Assembly: GCA_030998015.1 (NCBI GenBank)
Contig: JARWMV010000250.1
Span: 372,001-436,000 of the forward strand
DNA length: 64,000 bases
Reading direction: 5' to 3'
DNA from: Ceratorhiza oryzae-sativae
Taxonomy: Eukaryota; Basidiomycota; Agaricomycetes; Cantharellales; Ceratobasidiaceae
This document shows, one piece after another, positions 22,932-32,794 of the stretch (positions are counted from its first letter, which is position 1; every line of letters begins with the position of its first letter). The translations under genes were made by a program, and so were the position numbers. The notes under the pieces are model-generated. The model did no database searches, had not been told where the DNA came from, and was given only the letters and a program-made list of their open reading frames with translations.

Positions 22932-24258
22932 GCCTGTAACAAACACACCACTACTAACCTGTCTTGACACAAAGTTCTGCAACTGCTGAAGGGCAGAATT
23001 TTTATTTTGTGGCATTTTAAACAAATATCCTGGGCCACATACACTGATTGAAAGAGAATGGAAAAGAGGGGGGGCACATATGAGAGGCAAATATTTTGTA
23101 TTTTCACTATATATGCTAAGTACACAGTCCCCTTCTAAGGTGTCAAACAAGTGAGTCCATGTGGAATTCAAGTCACAAAGGACTCCTGGGTGATGTGCAG
23201 GAAAACATAGGACAATTCTGCAGAGACATGGAAGGATGTATCAATATATGCAGTATGTACCAGGCATCTCAATTGTGGCATCTCAGACAATATGCCATAC
23301 CTGACAAGTCTGTCTACCAACAACTCACCAGTCCATGTTATTGTGATCAGGACCAGGTACCTGCAGCTGGTTGGTCCTGCTGCTGGCTGTCAAGCAGCTG
23401 TCACCCCCCTCAGGCTGTATTTTGGAAACTTACCTCTGCACATGCTAGATAGAGCAACTATTGTATGGTAATGCAATTCTGTTATAAATTATCTACAAAA
23501 TGTTGTGTGCCATGTGTCCATATTCAATTCTGTTTGGGAGTTACATGTGTTTTTCTCCCCAAATCAGTCACAACAAAACCCTTGATTCCCACCCTGGCTG
23601 GCGTTGGATGAGTTTGCTTGTCATCTACTTGAGCTGCTAGCAGCCTGCCTCCTGCTGAAAACTTCCCCCTCAGATATTTGAGCCTGCTTTTATCTCAAGC
23701 CAGCACTGTCACCTCCATCACCATATCAGGTACTGATGCTCTGACTGATGAGTTCATATGTTGCATATACCTTTATTTAAATTGCTCTGGTATTCAAATT
23801 CTAAGGTACTTACAATGGGTGAGAGTTCCCAGAGGGATAATAGGAGCTGTATGTATTCCAGGTAGCTGTTGTTCTCTTGCACTTTAAGCTCAGCTTGACT
23901 AATTCACACCATAGTATAATATGTATCCATCTCAACACATAATTATAGGTAAATGAAGCAGCCCAACATGACAGGGTGCCATCCTCACTGTTGAACAAGG
24001 CCTCATCACCCAGTGCAACAAACTCTTGCACAGCATTGACCCTCTTGTTCTGAAGCCAGGAAACCCCCTACGATCACTCTTTGTGAGTGGATTGTCATCC
24101 TCTTGTACTCCGTTGGCTCAACACCGTATTGAAACGTCGCGCATATAGACTTTACCGTCTATTATACACACCATTTCTCGAATAATGCATGGTTCCCTTA
24201 GAACTAATGCTCCAATACCTCGTCACCAAGGATGGGGTTTTGACATGCCCAAGAGATC
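22932..24258. other. AT-rich repeat-region sequence without recognisable gene
   Basis: Low CpG and short open frames only. No family, terminal repeat or RNA gene recognised. Probably old transposon sequence by context. Confidence 0.4.
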
Positions 24259-25103
24259 CTCGGCCAAAAGCAAATTTGCTTGTTAGGGCTAGTTACAGCC
24301 CTGCTCTACATGCAGAAAACATGCAAAAATTAAGTATGATATGTTAGTACACTGAAGTTAGTACAGGGCATACTAATCTCATGGTACTGAATTTACTATG
24401 CTTGGTTCTGAGGACTAATTTCTAGTACTGCCCATTATGGCAACTTCCTAATCTGGACATCATATAGTTGATTTTTTGTTATTTACCTAGCTCCAACTTT
24501 CCCCTTTAGGAAGAGTTCAAATTTACCATATATGGATAACATTATTTCCAATTTGATCAATTTCCTCATGCAGCCACTCAGTTTTTGTCCCCTCATGCTC
24601 AAAGGGGCTATATGCTACAAAATACCCCTGCGTGTGATTACTTGTGCACTTGCTTGGGTGCACGATGCTTAACGCCAGACATTGGCAGAACTGCAAGTCA
24701 AAGCGAGCTCCACGATGGCATCATGTCATCAAAGTACTCCACCATTGCACATCAGACTGCCCTCAAGCGTGTCGCGTGGGGCAAATCCAGATGTAGACAT
24801 AAGTACAGCCACTATATACTTAAATTTATCAGTTGAAGCATACTAAAATTTACATGAAATCCAACTACATGAGATGAGTACAACATGTACTAGAAACGAA
24901 GAACTGATGCTGTGAGTATAAGGACAATACATCCTAACATATCATGCGGATTTTCCGCATGTCCCAGAGTCCCAGAGCTGGCTCTACCTAACTAGAATTC
25001 ACACCCGAGTAGCTCAGATTAGCACATGCTACTGGTGTTTATTCTGCTTAGGTAGAACGGGCGCTCTGACTAGCCCTCAGTAGCGAATTGGAGTTGGGCC
25101 GAG
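24259..25103. mobile_element. MITE copy 2, split by a 671-bp insertion
   Basis: The left part, 24259-24309, matches the left half of copy 1 (16284 onward), and the right part, 24981-25103, matches its right half, including both terminal inverted repeats beginning CTCGGCC. The interruption spans 24310-24980, and GCTCTAC occurs on both sides of it (24303-24309 and 24981-24987), consistent with a 7-bp target duplication. Confidence 0.7.
24310..24980. mobile_element. 671-bp insertion within MITE copy 2
   Basis: The insert begins ATGCAGAAAACATGC and near its right end carries a perfect hairpin, CATGCGGA-TTT-TCCGCATG (24943-24961). Its two ends share an ACATGC(A/G)GAAAA motif in inverted orientation. 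It has no convincing coding region. The class of element is unclear. Confidence 0.5.
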
Positions 25104-25481
25104 GAGCCGATTCACAAGTGCCAAAATTATATTGCTTCGCCAGGCTTCCCACAGGCGTCCATGCCATGGACAGTTTCGAGTCAAGTCCACCACGTTTACA
25201 AACATGTCTGAGAGCCGAACGCCGCGATTGGTGCGGCATGAGGCCGCCGATAGGTGGCAAATTGGCATCAGACCGAGTTGGCCCTGGCCAATCAGGCGGA
25301 CCCTCCACATTCCCAATCCAGTTAGATCCGCCCGACATCTGGGGCTAAGAATAACCTGCGTATTCAGCCCTGACCACCTGGTGGGCCATCGTGTGGAGGG
25401 ATAGGTAGCTGCAACATAAAACACTGGTGCCTTGCTACGCAGGACAACAATCGGCCACCCCACCAACGCGACTACAGCAGG

Positions 25482-27608
25482 ATGGAAGAATCCAAAAGAC
25501 AGTCCGTCGCCGACACGCTCGTCATGCCAGTGGATGGGCAAGCCCCTGACAAGGATGTATCGCAGCAGACAGAAAAACAGGTTGAGTATACAATGCCCGG
25601 GATACCCGATGGTGGAACTGAAGCATGGGCAACGGTGAGCAACAACTAGCTTTTCCCACATTTGGGATACTAACGGCGCCACACTTCGAAGGTTGCTGGA
25701 GCGTAAGTCGAGCCTCCAACGGGTGCGGTTATCATCTCACGTTTCCTTGAAGCTGGCTTATCTTGTTTTGTACTTTCGGGTATGTGGTTTCATTGAGTTG
25801 AACGCTAAACGTCTAAGATTGTAATTCAAATGAATCCAAGATATGCTAATGCGTTTGGCGTTTATGAAGACTATTACACACGAATATACATGACCAATAA
25901 GGTAAAGACGTTTTGTCCAACACCTGCCACCTTGCCGAATACGTGTTCCAGAGCTCATCGGACATTGCATGGATCGGTTCGACACAACTGTGCCTGCAGT
26001 TTGTCATGGTAGGATCTTGTCTCTGAAATCAGAGGCTTTGTCCTATGACCTATTTTAGGGTTTGGTATCCGGAAAACTTTTCGATGAGGGATACTTTTAT
26101 GCAACTGTCGGAGCTGGGTCCCTCTTGTGCGCTTTCAGGTGCGAAAAACCAGACTCGAGTAGTGTAAATTCACCAAGTCATTTTAGCCTTTTTATGCTGT
26201 CTTTGGCAAAAGAAAATCAGTACTATCAGGTGTTCCTCCCTCAAGCAATAGGTCTTGGTATCAGTCTGGGGCTACTTTTCTTGCCGTCGAGTGAGTATAT
26301 TCATGTCTCAGATCGTTCTTTATGTCTTAAGTGCGAGTAGTTAGTGTCATTTCCCATCACTTCGCTAGACGCCGTTCTCTTGCGATAGGTTTTGTCACGT
26401 CCGGGTCGTCATGTGGGGGTATCGTCTTCCCAATCATGTTGAACAGGGTCTTCCAGCGTTCTGGGTTTGCATGGGGTGTTCGGGCAACAGCTTTTGTAAT
26501 ACTTGGTAGGCAGTCCCCTGAAACGACTCAACGATCGACCAACCATGCTCCTAGGCTGTTTGATTGCTGCGAACATGCTGATGCGAACCCGCCTCCCTCC
26601 GAAATCCAAGAGGCCTCCAACTCCCCCTCCTGACTTCAAGGCCATCATGACGGATTCTGCCTATTTGCTCTCCATTCTTGGGTACGTACATTATCCTCCG
26701 TTCAAAACAACCGAGTCCAAGCGGGGCCGATTGTTTAGTGCCTTCCTGGTGTTGCTCGGAATATTCCTGCCAATATTCTATGTCCAGGTACGCTTCTGAT
26801 GCCTGCTCTGTTCGGTAAGCAGCTCATAACGGAGTTACGATAGCTATTCGCCGTTGTCCACGGGCTAGACCGCACACTCGCCTTTTATTCTGTAAGTAAC
26901 TTGCGATACATGCGATTGAAAAAATCTAACTGTGGATTGCTTAGTTGGCCATTTTGAATGCTGCATCTATCTTTGGACGAACCATACCAAATTTCATTGC
27001 AGACGTAAGTACTGGCCTGGCGGACGTACTCGTTGATTGTGACGGCCTCTTTCAGAAATTCGGCTCGTTCAATCTCCTAATCCCATGCTCCGCTATTACT
27101 GGGGCACTTATTTTCGCGATGCTGGGAGTCAAGTCCTCTGGTGCCCTCATCGTATTCTCAATACTTTACGGATTCTTTTCAGGAGCTTGTTAGTTTACCC
27201 ACTCAGCATCGGGAGTCAGCTAATCATAGTCTCCGAAACAGACGTTTCCCTCATCTCTCCTGTATTTGTCAGTCTGTCTAAAGGCATGAACGAAATAGGG
27301 TGCGTGTTTTGTTGACATGGAGGGTGTATGGTATACTTACGGGAACTGCGCAGAATTCGACTCGGAATTGCATTCTCACTCGTCGGTTTTGCCGCTTTGA
27401 CCGGGACTCCTATTGCTGGCGCCCTGCTTACAGACCGCTTGCAGTGGTGGCGACCCATTACGTTCTCAGGGGTATGCTTTCTCTTAGTTCTTAAGTGGAA
27501 AAACTAACTATTCTGGTGGATGAGTAGATTGTCGTTCTAGCCGGCTCTGCCAGTCTGACCGTAGCACGTGCAATTCAAGCCAAGAGGAAGGGTCACCAGC
27601 TGGTGTAG
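25482..27608 (+). CDS. MFS monocarboxylate-type transporter, copy 1
   Basis: A plasma-membrane or organellar transporter of the major facilitator superfamily, monocarboxylate porter (MCT/MCH) family; the substrate cannot be read from sequence. More than a dozen small exons give roughly 460 residues. After a hydrophilic N-terminus ending IPDGGTEAWATV come the family segments YANAFGVYEDYYTRIYM, SSDIAWIGSTQLCLQFVMG, FLPQAIGLGISLGLLF, the loop HHFARRRSLAIGFVTSGSSCG, NRVFQRSGFAWGVRA, FGRTIPNFIAD and GTPIAGALL, ending KRKGHQLV. The PDGG motif before helix 1 and the DYYTRIYM stretch are typical of fungal MCHs. Exon 2 is only 11 nt (25692-25702). All joints I checked keep frame, so the gene looks intact. 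Its tandem paralogue begins about 720 bp downstream. Confidence 0.88.
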
Positions 27609-28332
27609 TCACCGTTTAGGTAGACAGCGTGAGCCAGAAACTCAGCGAATATAAACTTCGCGAGGCAACCAATGCATACAATGAGGTGGCTCTTTGGGTT
27701 TTATGTACTTTACGAGAATCTTGCTAATGCCTAGATGTTATATTTCTTCAACGCTGGAGGTTGGTTGCGATATCCCTGGCTTGTCGTCTCGATTGCCGCT
27801 CGTGATTCGGCGGTGATTTATGACCGACTCGGCATCGTTGGAATGTACGGGGTAATCCGTTCCCATCGGCCCTTTCTTCCGAGCACCCCGATCACTGCTC
27901 AGCGCCGCCTTAAGCAACCCCTTGCTCCACCGTCACTGTAATTACCATTGGTCCTAGGCGTTGAAATACTTTGCCATGGGTAGATAAATTCAAGCAGCAA
28001 TCGATTCGGCATAGTACTTGCGATTGAGACTTAAGACATGTTATCTGCGAGTTCGAAAGTGAATCATGATGAGCATATTCTTTTCCTCGGCTTGCTTGGC
28101 TGAAGGATTGGGCTTCGTTTGATTAAAGATGACGAAACCAGGCCCCGGTCGGCAGCTTCTCGGAATATAAAGCCCGGACAATCAGGAAGCTATTGTGGCA
28201 AGATGCACGAAAGATAACTGTTCCTGTAGAAGCTCCCCCCCCCCGGGGTTGTGTGTCGCCGGCCTGGTGTATAAATGCACCGAAACGCTGGCATGAGATG
28301 GTAGGTACTTTCACTGGCCCATCTCAAGCGAT
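27609..28332. other. Spacer between tandem transporters
   Basis: No gene seen. A short C/G run lies at 28236-28250 just before the second transporter, and this interval must hold that gene's promoter. Confidence 0.4.
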
Positions 28333-30509
28333 ATGTCGGACACCAATGACCCGCCAACGGCCGTGTCGCCGTCACCGACGCTTAACAAGTTGGATGAAAC
28401 CATCGATGGGCCAACCCAGGATGGATACGTAGCCGATATCTCGACTTTAGAGAAACAGGCTTCATACGTCATGCCTGAAATTCCGGACGGAGGAGCTGCG
28501 GCGTGGGGTACGGTGAGTAAAGGCAGAAGCCTGGTAGTTTTACGTCTGGGTTAACGATTCCGATTAGGTGCTAGGAGCGTAAGTTGAAGGTCTATGCTCA
28601 GATAAATTTGGCTTAAAACTTGTTCGGCACAGCTGGCTCATTCTGTTCGCCAGTTTTGGGCAAGTACCTCGGAAAACAAGTCCATGGCCTGATTGTTAAC
28701 CTTGGCTGCAATCGATTCTAGCTATGCGAATGCTTTTGGTGTTTATCAAGACTACTACACGAGGATTTATATGACGAACAAAGTAGGCCAGAATGTTACC
28801 GGGAACTGGGCAATGTAAGATGATTCTCTCAGACTTCGTCCCAAATCGCATGGATTGGTTCGACGCAAGTGTGTCTGCAATTTGTCATGGTCAGTATTAG
28901 ATTGTAATTTCGAGATTCGAGGACTCACCAGAGCCCTCACACGCTAGGGCCTCGTTTCCGGGAAGCTTTTCGATTCGGGCTACTTCCGTGCGACAGTTGG
29001 AGCCGGGTCCATTCTGTGTGTCTTTAGGTGGGCTTCTGTTCTCTTCGAATCCTAAGATAGGCGCGCTGAATACAGTCCAGCTTGTTCATGTTATCGCTCG
29101 CTAAGCAGAACCACTATTACCAAGTCTTCTTGCCCCAGGCAATTGGACTGGGGATAAGCTTCGGCTTGGTGTTCCTTCCCTCAGGTGTGTGATCACCGAC
29201 GCATATATCCAACTCCGCTGACGCATAGATCAGTTGGCATTGTCTCGCATCATTTCGCAAAGCGCCGGTCGCTTGCGATGGGCATAGTGACCTCGGGCTC
29301 TTCCTGCGGTGGCATTGTATTCCCCATCTTGTTGAACAAGGTGTTCCAGCGCTCTGGGTTCGCTTGGGGTGTTCGGGCATCGGCATTTGTGGTATTAGGT
29401 TATTTTTAGTGTGATTCATGTCGCTTGCCAGACTGACGGCTCGCAGCGTGCTTGATTGTAGGCAATCTTTTGATGCGAACCCGCCTCCCTCCAAAATCTA
29501 AACGGCCGCCGATACCCCCGCCTGATTTCACGGCGATAATGTCCGATTCGGCATTCCTTCTGGCGATCGGGAGGTATGATAACCTGATCTTTTACAGTGG
29601 TGAACGCAGGTTAATCTGCCATCCATAAGTGCTTTCTTGGTAATCTTTGGGCTTTTTTTGCCGATCTTCTACACACAAGTGGGTCTCAAATGTTGCATTA
29701 CATTGATGAATTTGAATTCCAACCGCTTCATAGCTGTTTGCCGTCGTACATGGCCTTGATAGGACATTGGCATTCTACTCGGTATGTAATACGGCTACCT
29801 TGGTAGTAATCCATACTCACGCCAGTTTTATGCATCACAGCTGGCCATCCTAAATGCCGCATCAGTTTTCGGACGAACTATTCCCAATTTCATCGCAGAT
29901 GTAAGATTCAGCCCAATATCTTTGGCCATAAGACTAACACAAGCAGTAGAAATTTGGTCCGTTCAACTTGCTCATCCCGTGCTCTGCATTGACAGGCGCG
30001 TTGATATTTGCAATGCTCGGAATTAAATCCTCTGGCGCATTGGTCATTTTTTCGATCTTGTATGGGTTCTTCTCTGGAGCCTGTGAGCAATAAACTCTAA
30101 GCTGGTGGTTCTGGTTAACACATCTAGCTGAATAGACATTTCGTTGATGATGCCAGTAGTGGCTGGCTTGGCAAAGAATGTGTCGGAGGTTGGGTGAGTT
30201 CAAGACTTTCAGTCATGCGCAATCTAGGCTAACTCGAGTCTTTGACAGAATCCGACTGGGTATTGGCTTCGCTATAGTCGGACTTGCCGCACTGGCTGGT
30301 ACACCCATTGCCGGCGCGTTGCTAACAGACGAGTTGCTGTGGTGGAGACCGATTACTTTTGGTGGAGTTAGTGTTCTTCTGCCATTTGACTTTAGGAACA
30401 GCATGCTAAACATTGACCCGTGTGTTAGGTGATCGTTCAGGGCGGAACGGTCATGCTTATTGTTGCGCGTGCCATTCAAGCGAAACGAAAGGGGCATCAG
30501 TTGGTATGA
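28333..30509 (+). CDS. MFS monocarboxylate-type transporter, copy 2
   Basis: Tandem paralogue of the gene at 25482-27608, same orientation and the same exon plan, including the 11-nt second exon. About 470 residues; the N-terminal tail is longer and different (MSDTNDPPTAVSPSPT). Conserved blocks: IPDGGAAAWGTVLGAW, YANAFGVYQDYYTRIYM, FLPQAIGLGISFGLVF, HHFAKRRSLAMGIVTSGSSCG, NKVFQRSGFAWGVRA, FGRTIPNFIADKFGPF and GTPIAGALLTDELLWW, ending KRKGHQLV. It appears intact across all introns. The intron after the first membrane helix starts begins with GC (28660-28721), where copy 1 has GT at the homologous site. The shared structure shows a segmental duplication; divergence in the tails suggests it is not very recent. 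Confidence 0.88.
28660..28721 (+). other. GC-AG intron in transporter copy 2
   Basis: Donor TTTTGG/GCAAGT, acceptor GATTCTAG, 62 nt, joining SFG to YANAFGV. The homologous intron in copy 1 (from 25780) has GTATGT, so splicing at this site is confirmed by the paralogue. Confidence 0.85.
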
Positions 30510-30687
30510 TTTGAGGAGGCTATTTTTAGGAGAGTGTATTTCATCTTGGGGGGTTTGTAGATATGGGCGCATATATGTTATTTATTCGTGATCGACAACA
30601 GCAATACCGCCGCGATCAATATTCAACCTTTGATATGGTAGAAATATACGAGCCGCGAACACATACAAATTTCCCGAGAGCATCTAT

Positions 30688-31857
30688 TCACTTGGCCACC
30701 AAACGTTCCGAGGCCGCAAGCAAATCCATCGGCCGCTCCACAATCATATCCTCGTTTGATCCCATACGTACCCTTCCCGAAGGGCTCCTTTGGCTCGAAT
30801 GGCTTGTTGGAAAAATTTGAGAGCTAGGGTCTGGGCTTTCGACCAAGGGTTGGCCGGGAAAGTGACGTTCCTGAGGACTCGACCTATAGTGCCCCACGCC
30901 CGAGCCTCCGTGTTGTGTAACAAAGGGCTTTGGTCGTGGGGGAGTGGAATTGACAGACTGGGTATCCGACGCACTCTTTCTGAAATTCACGAGGTGGATG
31001 TTATCATCGATCCCAGTCTCGGGTCCGTCCGCGATGAGACTTTCGACCTTGTGTTGTTTGTAGGATAGGCGGGCGAAGAGCGCGATGTGGATGGCGGTGA
31101 GGACGGAGGAGCCGATGATTCCCGCCTAATTGGTACATGTGAGTGCGAGTAAGGTTGGACGCGTGCTTTTTGTACCTTGGCGGTCCACCCTTTGTCCGTG
31201 GCATTCCAGGCAAATACCCCGACGCAGAGAAAGAAAGTCACGATGCATACTCCCGCCCAAACCTTGTGATACCGGAGCCACCCATGAGATTGAGTGGCTG
31301 GTTACGTTCATGAGACACTTGCCTGAGGAATTGAAAGCGCGAATACAAATAAGATCGGGTGTTTTTTGCCGATCTTCTGTTCTCGGGGGCACGTTTAGCA
31401 TGACGCGTCCCTCGCTTTGAAGCATATCTTACATCTAAAGTTAAGCCATGAACGTCTCCGTGAACATACATAAGTCCAGTGCCGAACCCGATAGAAATGA
31501 GACTGCTCAATAAAGACGTGATCCCAAAACCGAATGTGACTGGGTCAAGTTCTATTCCGGCAAACATGACTGTCGATATAGCGCTGCGGTACTAATGTCA
31601 AATGGCAGCGAGTTTGGGCGCGCAAATTTCGTACCCCATTATCAAGCCACACTATACGTCAGAGGCCAGAGCAATGCAGTAAGCTACGGGGACGTCTGAA
31701 CTGCAGAAGAGACGCACGACAATGTTCAAATTGGTCCACTTGCTCATGAATCCGTCTCTGAATCCGACCCACATCACCTCGTCTCCTCGGCCTTTCAAAT
31801 ATCTTACTTGCTCCGTAGGCGCCGCCCAGCCAATTGTGTAGTTTCCTATGATACTAA
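30688..31857 (-). CDS. Multi-pass membrane protein of unknown family (start unresolved)
   Basis: Not recognised. Coding can be followed on the minus strand through at least four exons joined by GT-AG introns. It begins in a segment reading GNYTIGWAAPTEQVRYLKG and VVRLFCSSDVPVAYCIALASD. Further exons hold FGFGITSLLSSLISIGFGTG, then WAGVCIVTFFLCVGVFAWNA, then AGIIGSSVLTAIHIALFARL, each a probable membrane helix. The last exon is a hydrophilic tail (NFRKSASDTQSVNSTPPRP onward) ending at 30688. Four or more helices plus a Ser/Pro-rich cytoplasmic tail recall fungal multi-pass receptors or DUF-type membrane proteins, but that is only a shape resemblance. I could not place the start codon: an upstream in-frame stop precedes LSIIGNYT, so a first exon lies beyond 31857. 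Confidence 0.55.
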
Positions 31858-32178
31858 GCTTTCGGGTAGACTACGCTGCTCGCGCTTGCGTTTGCGGTGG
31901 GTGGGCTGCTGGGACGCCAGACTCATGGGCTGGGCGTTGTTTCAAGTTGGAGGAAGGGGGTTACAGGGTTGCTCCGACCCGGCGCTAGTATTTATGCTAT
32001 GCCTGGGAGTGGTGATGGCATTGATATTGTCGGCAAGAACATGAGGTGCCGTGCTCGACTAGGAATAGTGCTCGGTGTGGCCCGATCAGCCGAGATCACA
32101 ATGTGGCAGTGCAGCATTCAAATAGAATGTGCTCGTTACGTCTTTGCGCCTAACCACGTTTGTCCCGCCACCACCGTC

Positions 32179-32570
32179 ATGCCACTCATCGAGGTATGTT
32201 GCCTTTGCATACCCCGTTGCCCATACTCATGCGTTCTCCAGGTCATTGCTAACGATCGACTCGGAAGGAAAGGTGAGCATCGAATATCCTGCGCGGAGTC
32301 ATGAATGAAGGTTTACCTGACAACTTTTTTAACCATCCAGTTCGGGTAAAATGTAGCCCGGACGACACCGTCGGGGACCTCAAGAAGCTGATTGCGGCTC
32401 AGACTGGTACCGACTCCAACAAGATTGTTCTTAAGAAATGGTCAGTGACTGTGATACGTCACCGCTTGGGGCATTAACCAGAACTTGACTCTAGGTACAC
32501 AATTTACAAGGATCATATCACTCTGTCAGACTATGAGATACACGATGGAATGAGTCTCGAGATGTACTAA
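32179..32570 (+). CDS. hub1: Ubiquitin-like splicing modifier Hub1/UBL5
   Basis: Hub1 is a ubiquitin-fold protein that acts non-covalently in the spliceosome, binding HIND motifs of the tri-snRNP protein Snu66, and in yeast it promotes the use of unusual 5-prime splice sites. Four exons (32179-32193, 32242-32272, 32341-32440, 32495-32570) encode 73 residues, the family length. Conserved blocks: [46 protein letters not shown] and [12 protein letters not shown] at the C-terminus. The second aspartate in SPDD corresponds to the HIND-binding Asp22 of yeast Hub1. The protein ends in a single Tyr and has no diglycine, as expected for a non-conjugating member. The gene runs toward the Sad1/USP39 gene, with stops about 225 bp apart. 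Confidence 0.96.
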
Positions 32571-32794
32571 TTGAGCGGCTACCGCTAGCTCTGGCTTTTG
32601 GCCGACATCGCGATGGTAATCTCACACTGTAGCCTCGCGCTGTATCCATCGAATCTCATTGTAGATTAGTGCACAAGCGATGTCATGATTCTCAAATCCG
32701 CATGAGACAGAGGGTTCTACTTCGGAATATATAGTGTTATAGTCCGGCCTCTGATCTACTCGCACACACTCCGTGACCGAGGGCTCTTGGCACC

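Noticed and set aside
24943..24961. Hairpin as the 3-prime end of a Helitron
   Set aside because: The hairpin is perfect, but no CTRR terminus follows and the insertion shows a 7-bp flanking duplication, which Helitrons do not make.
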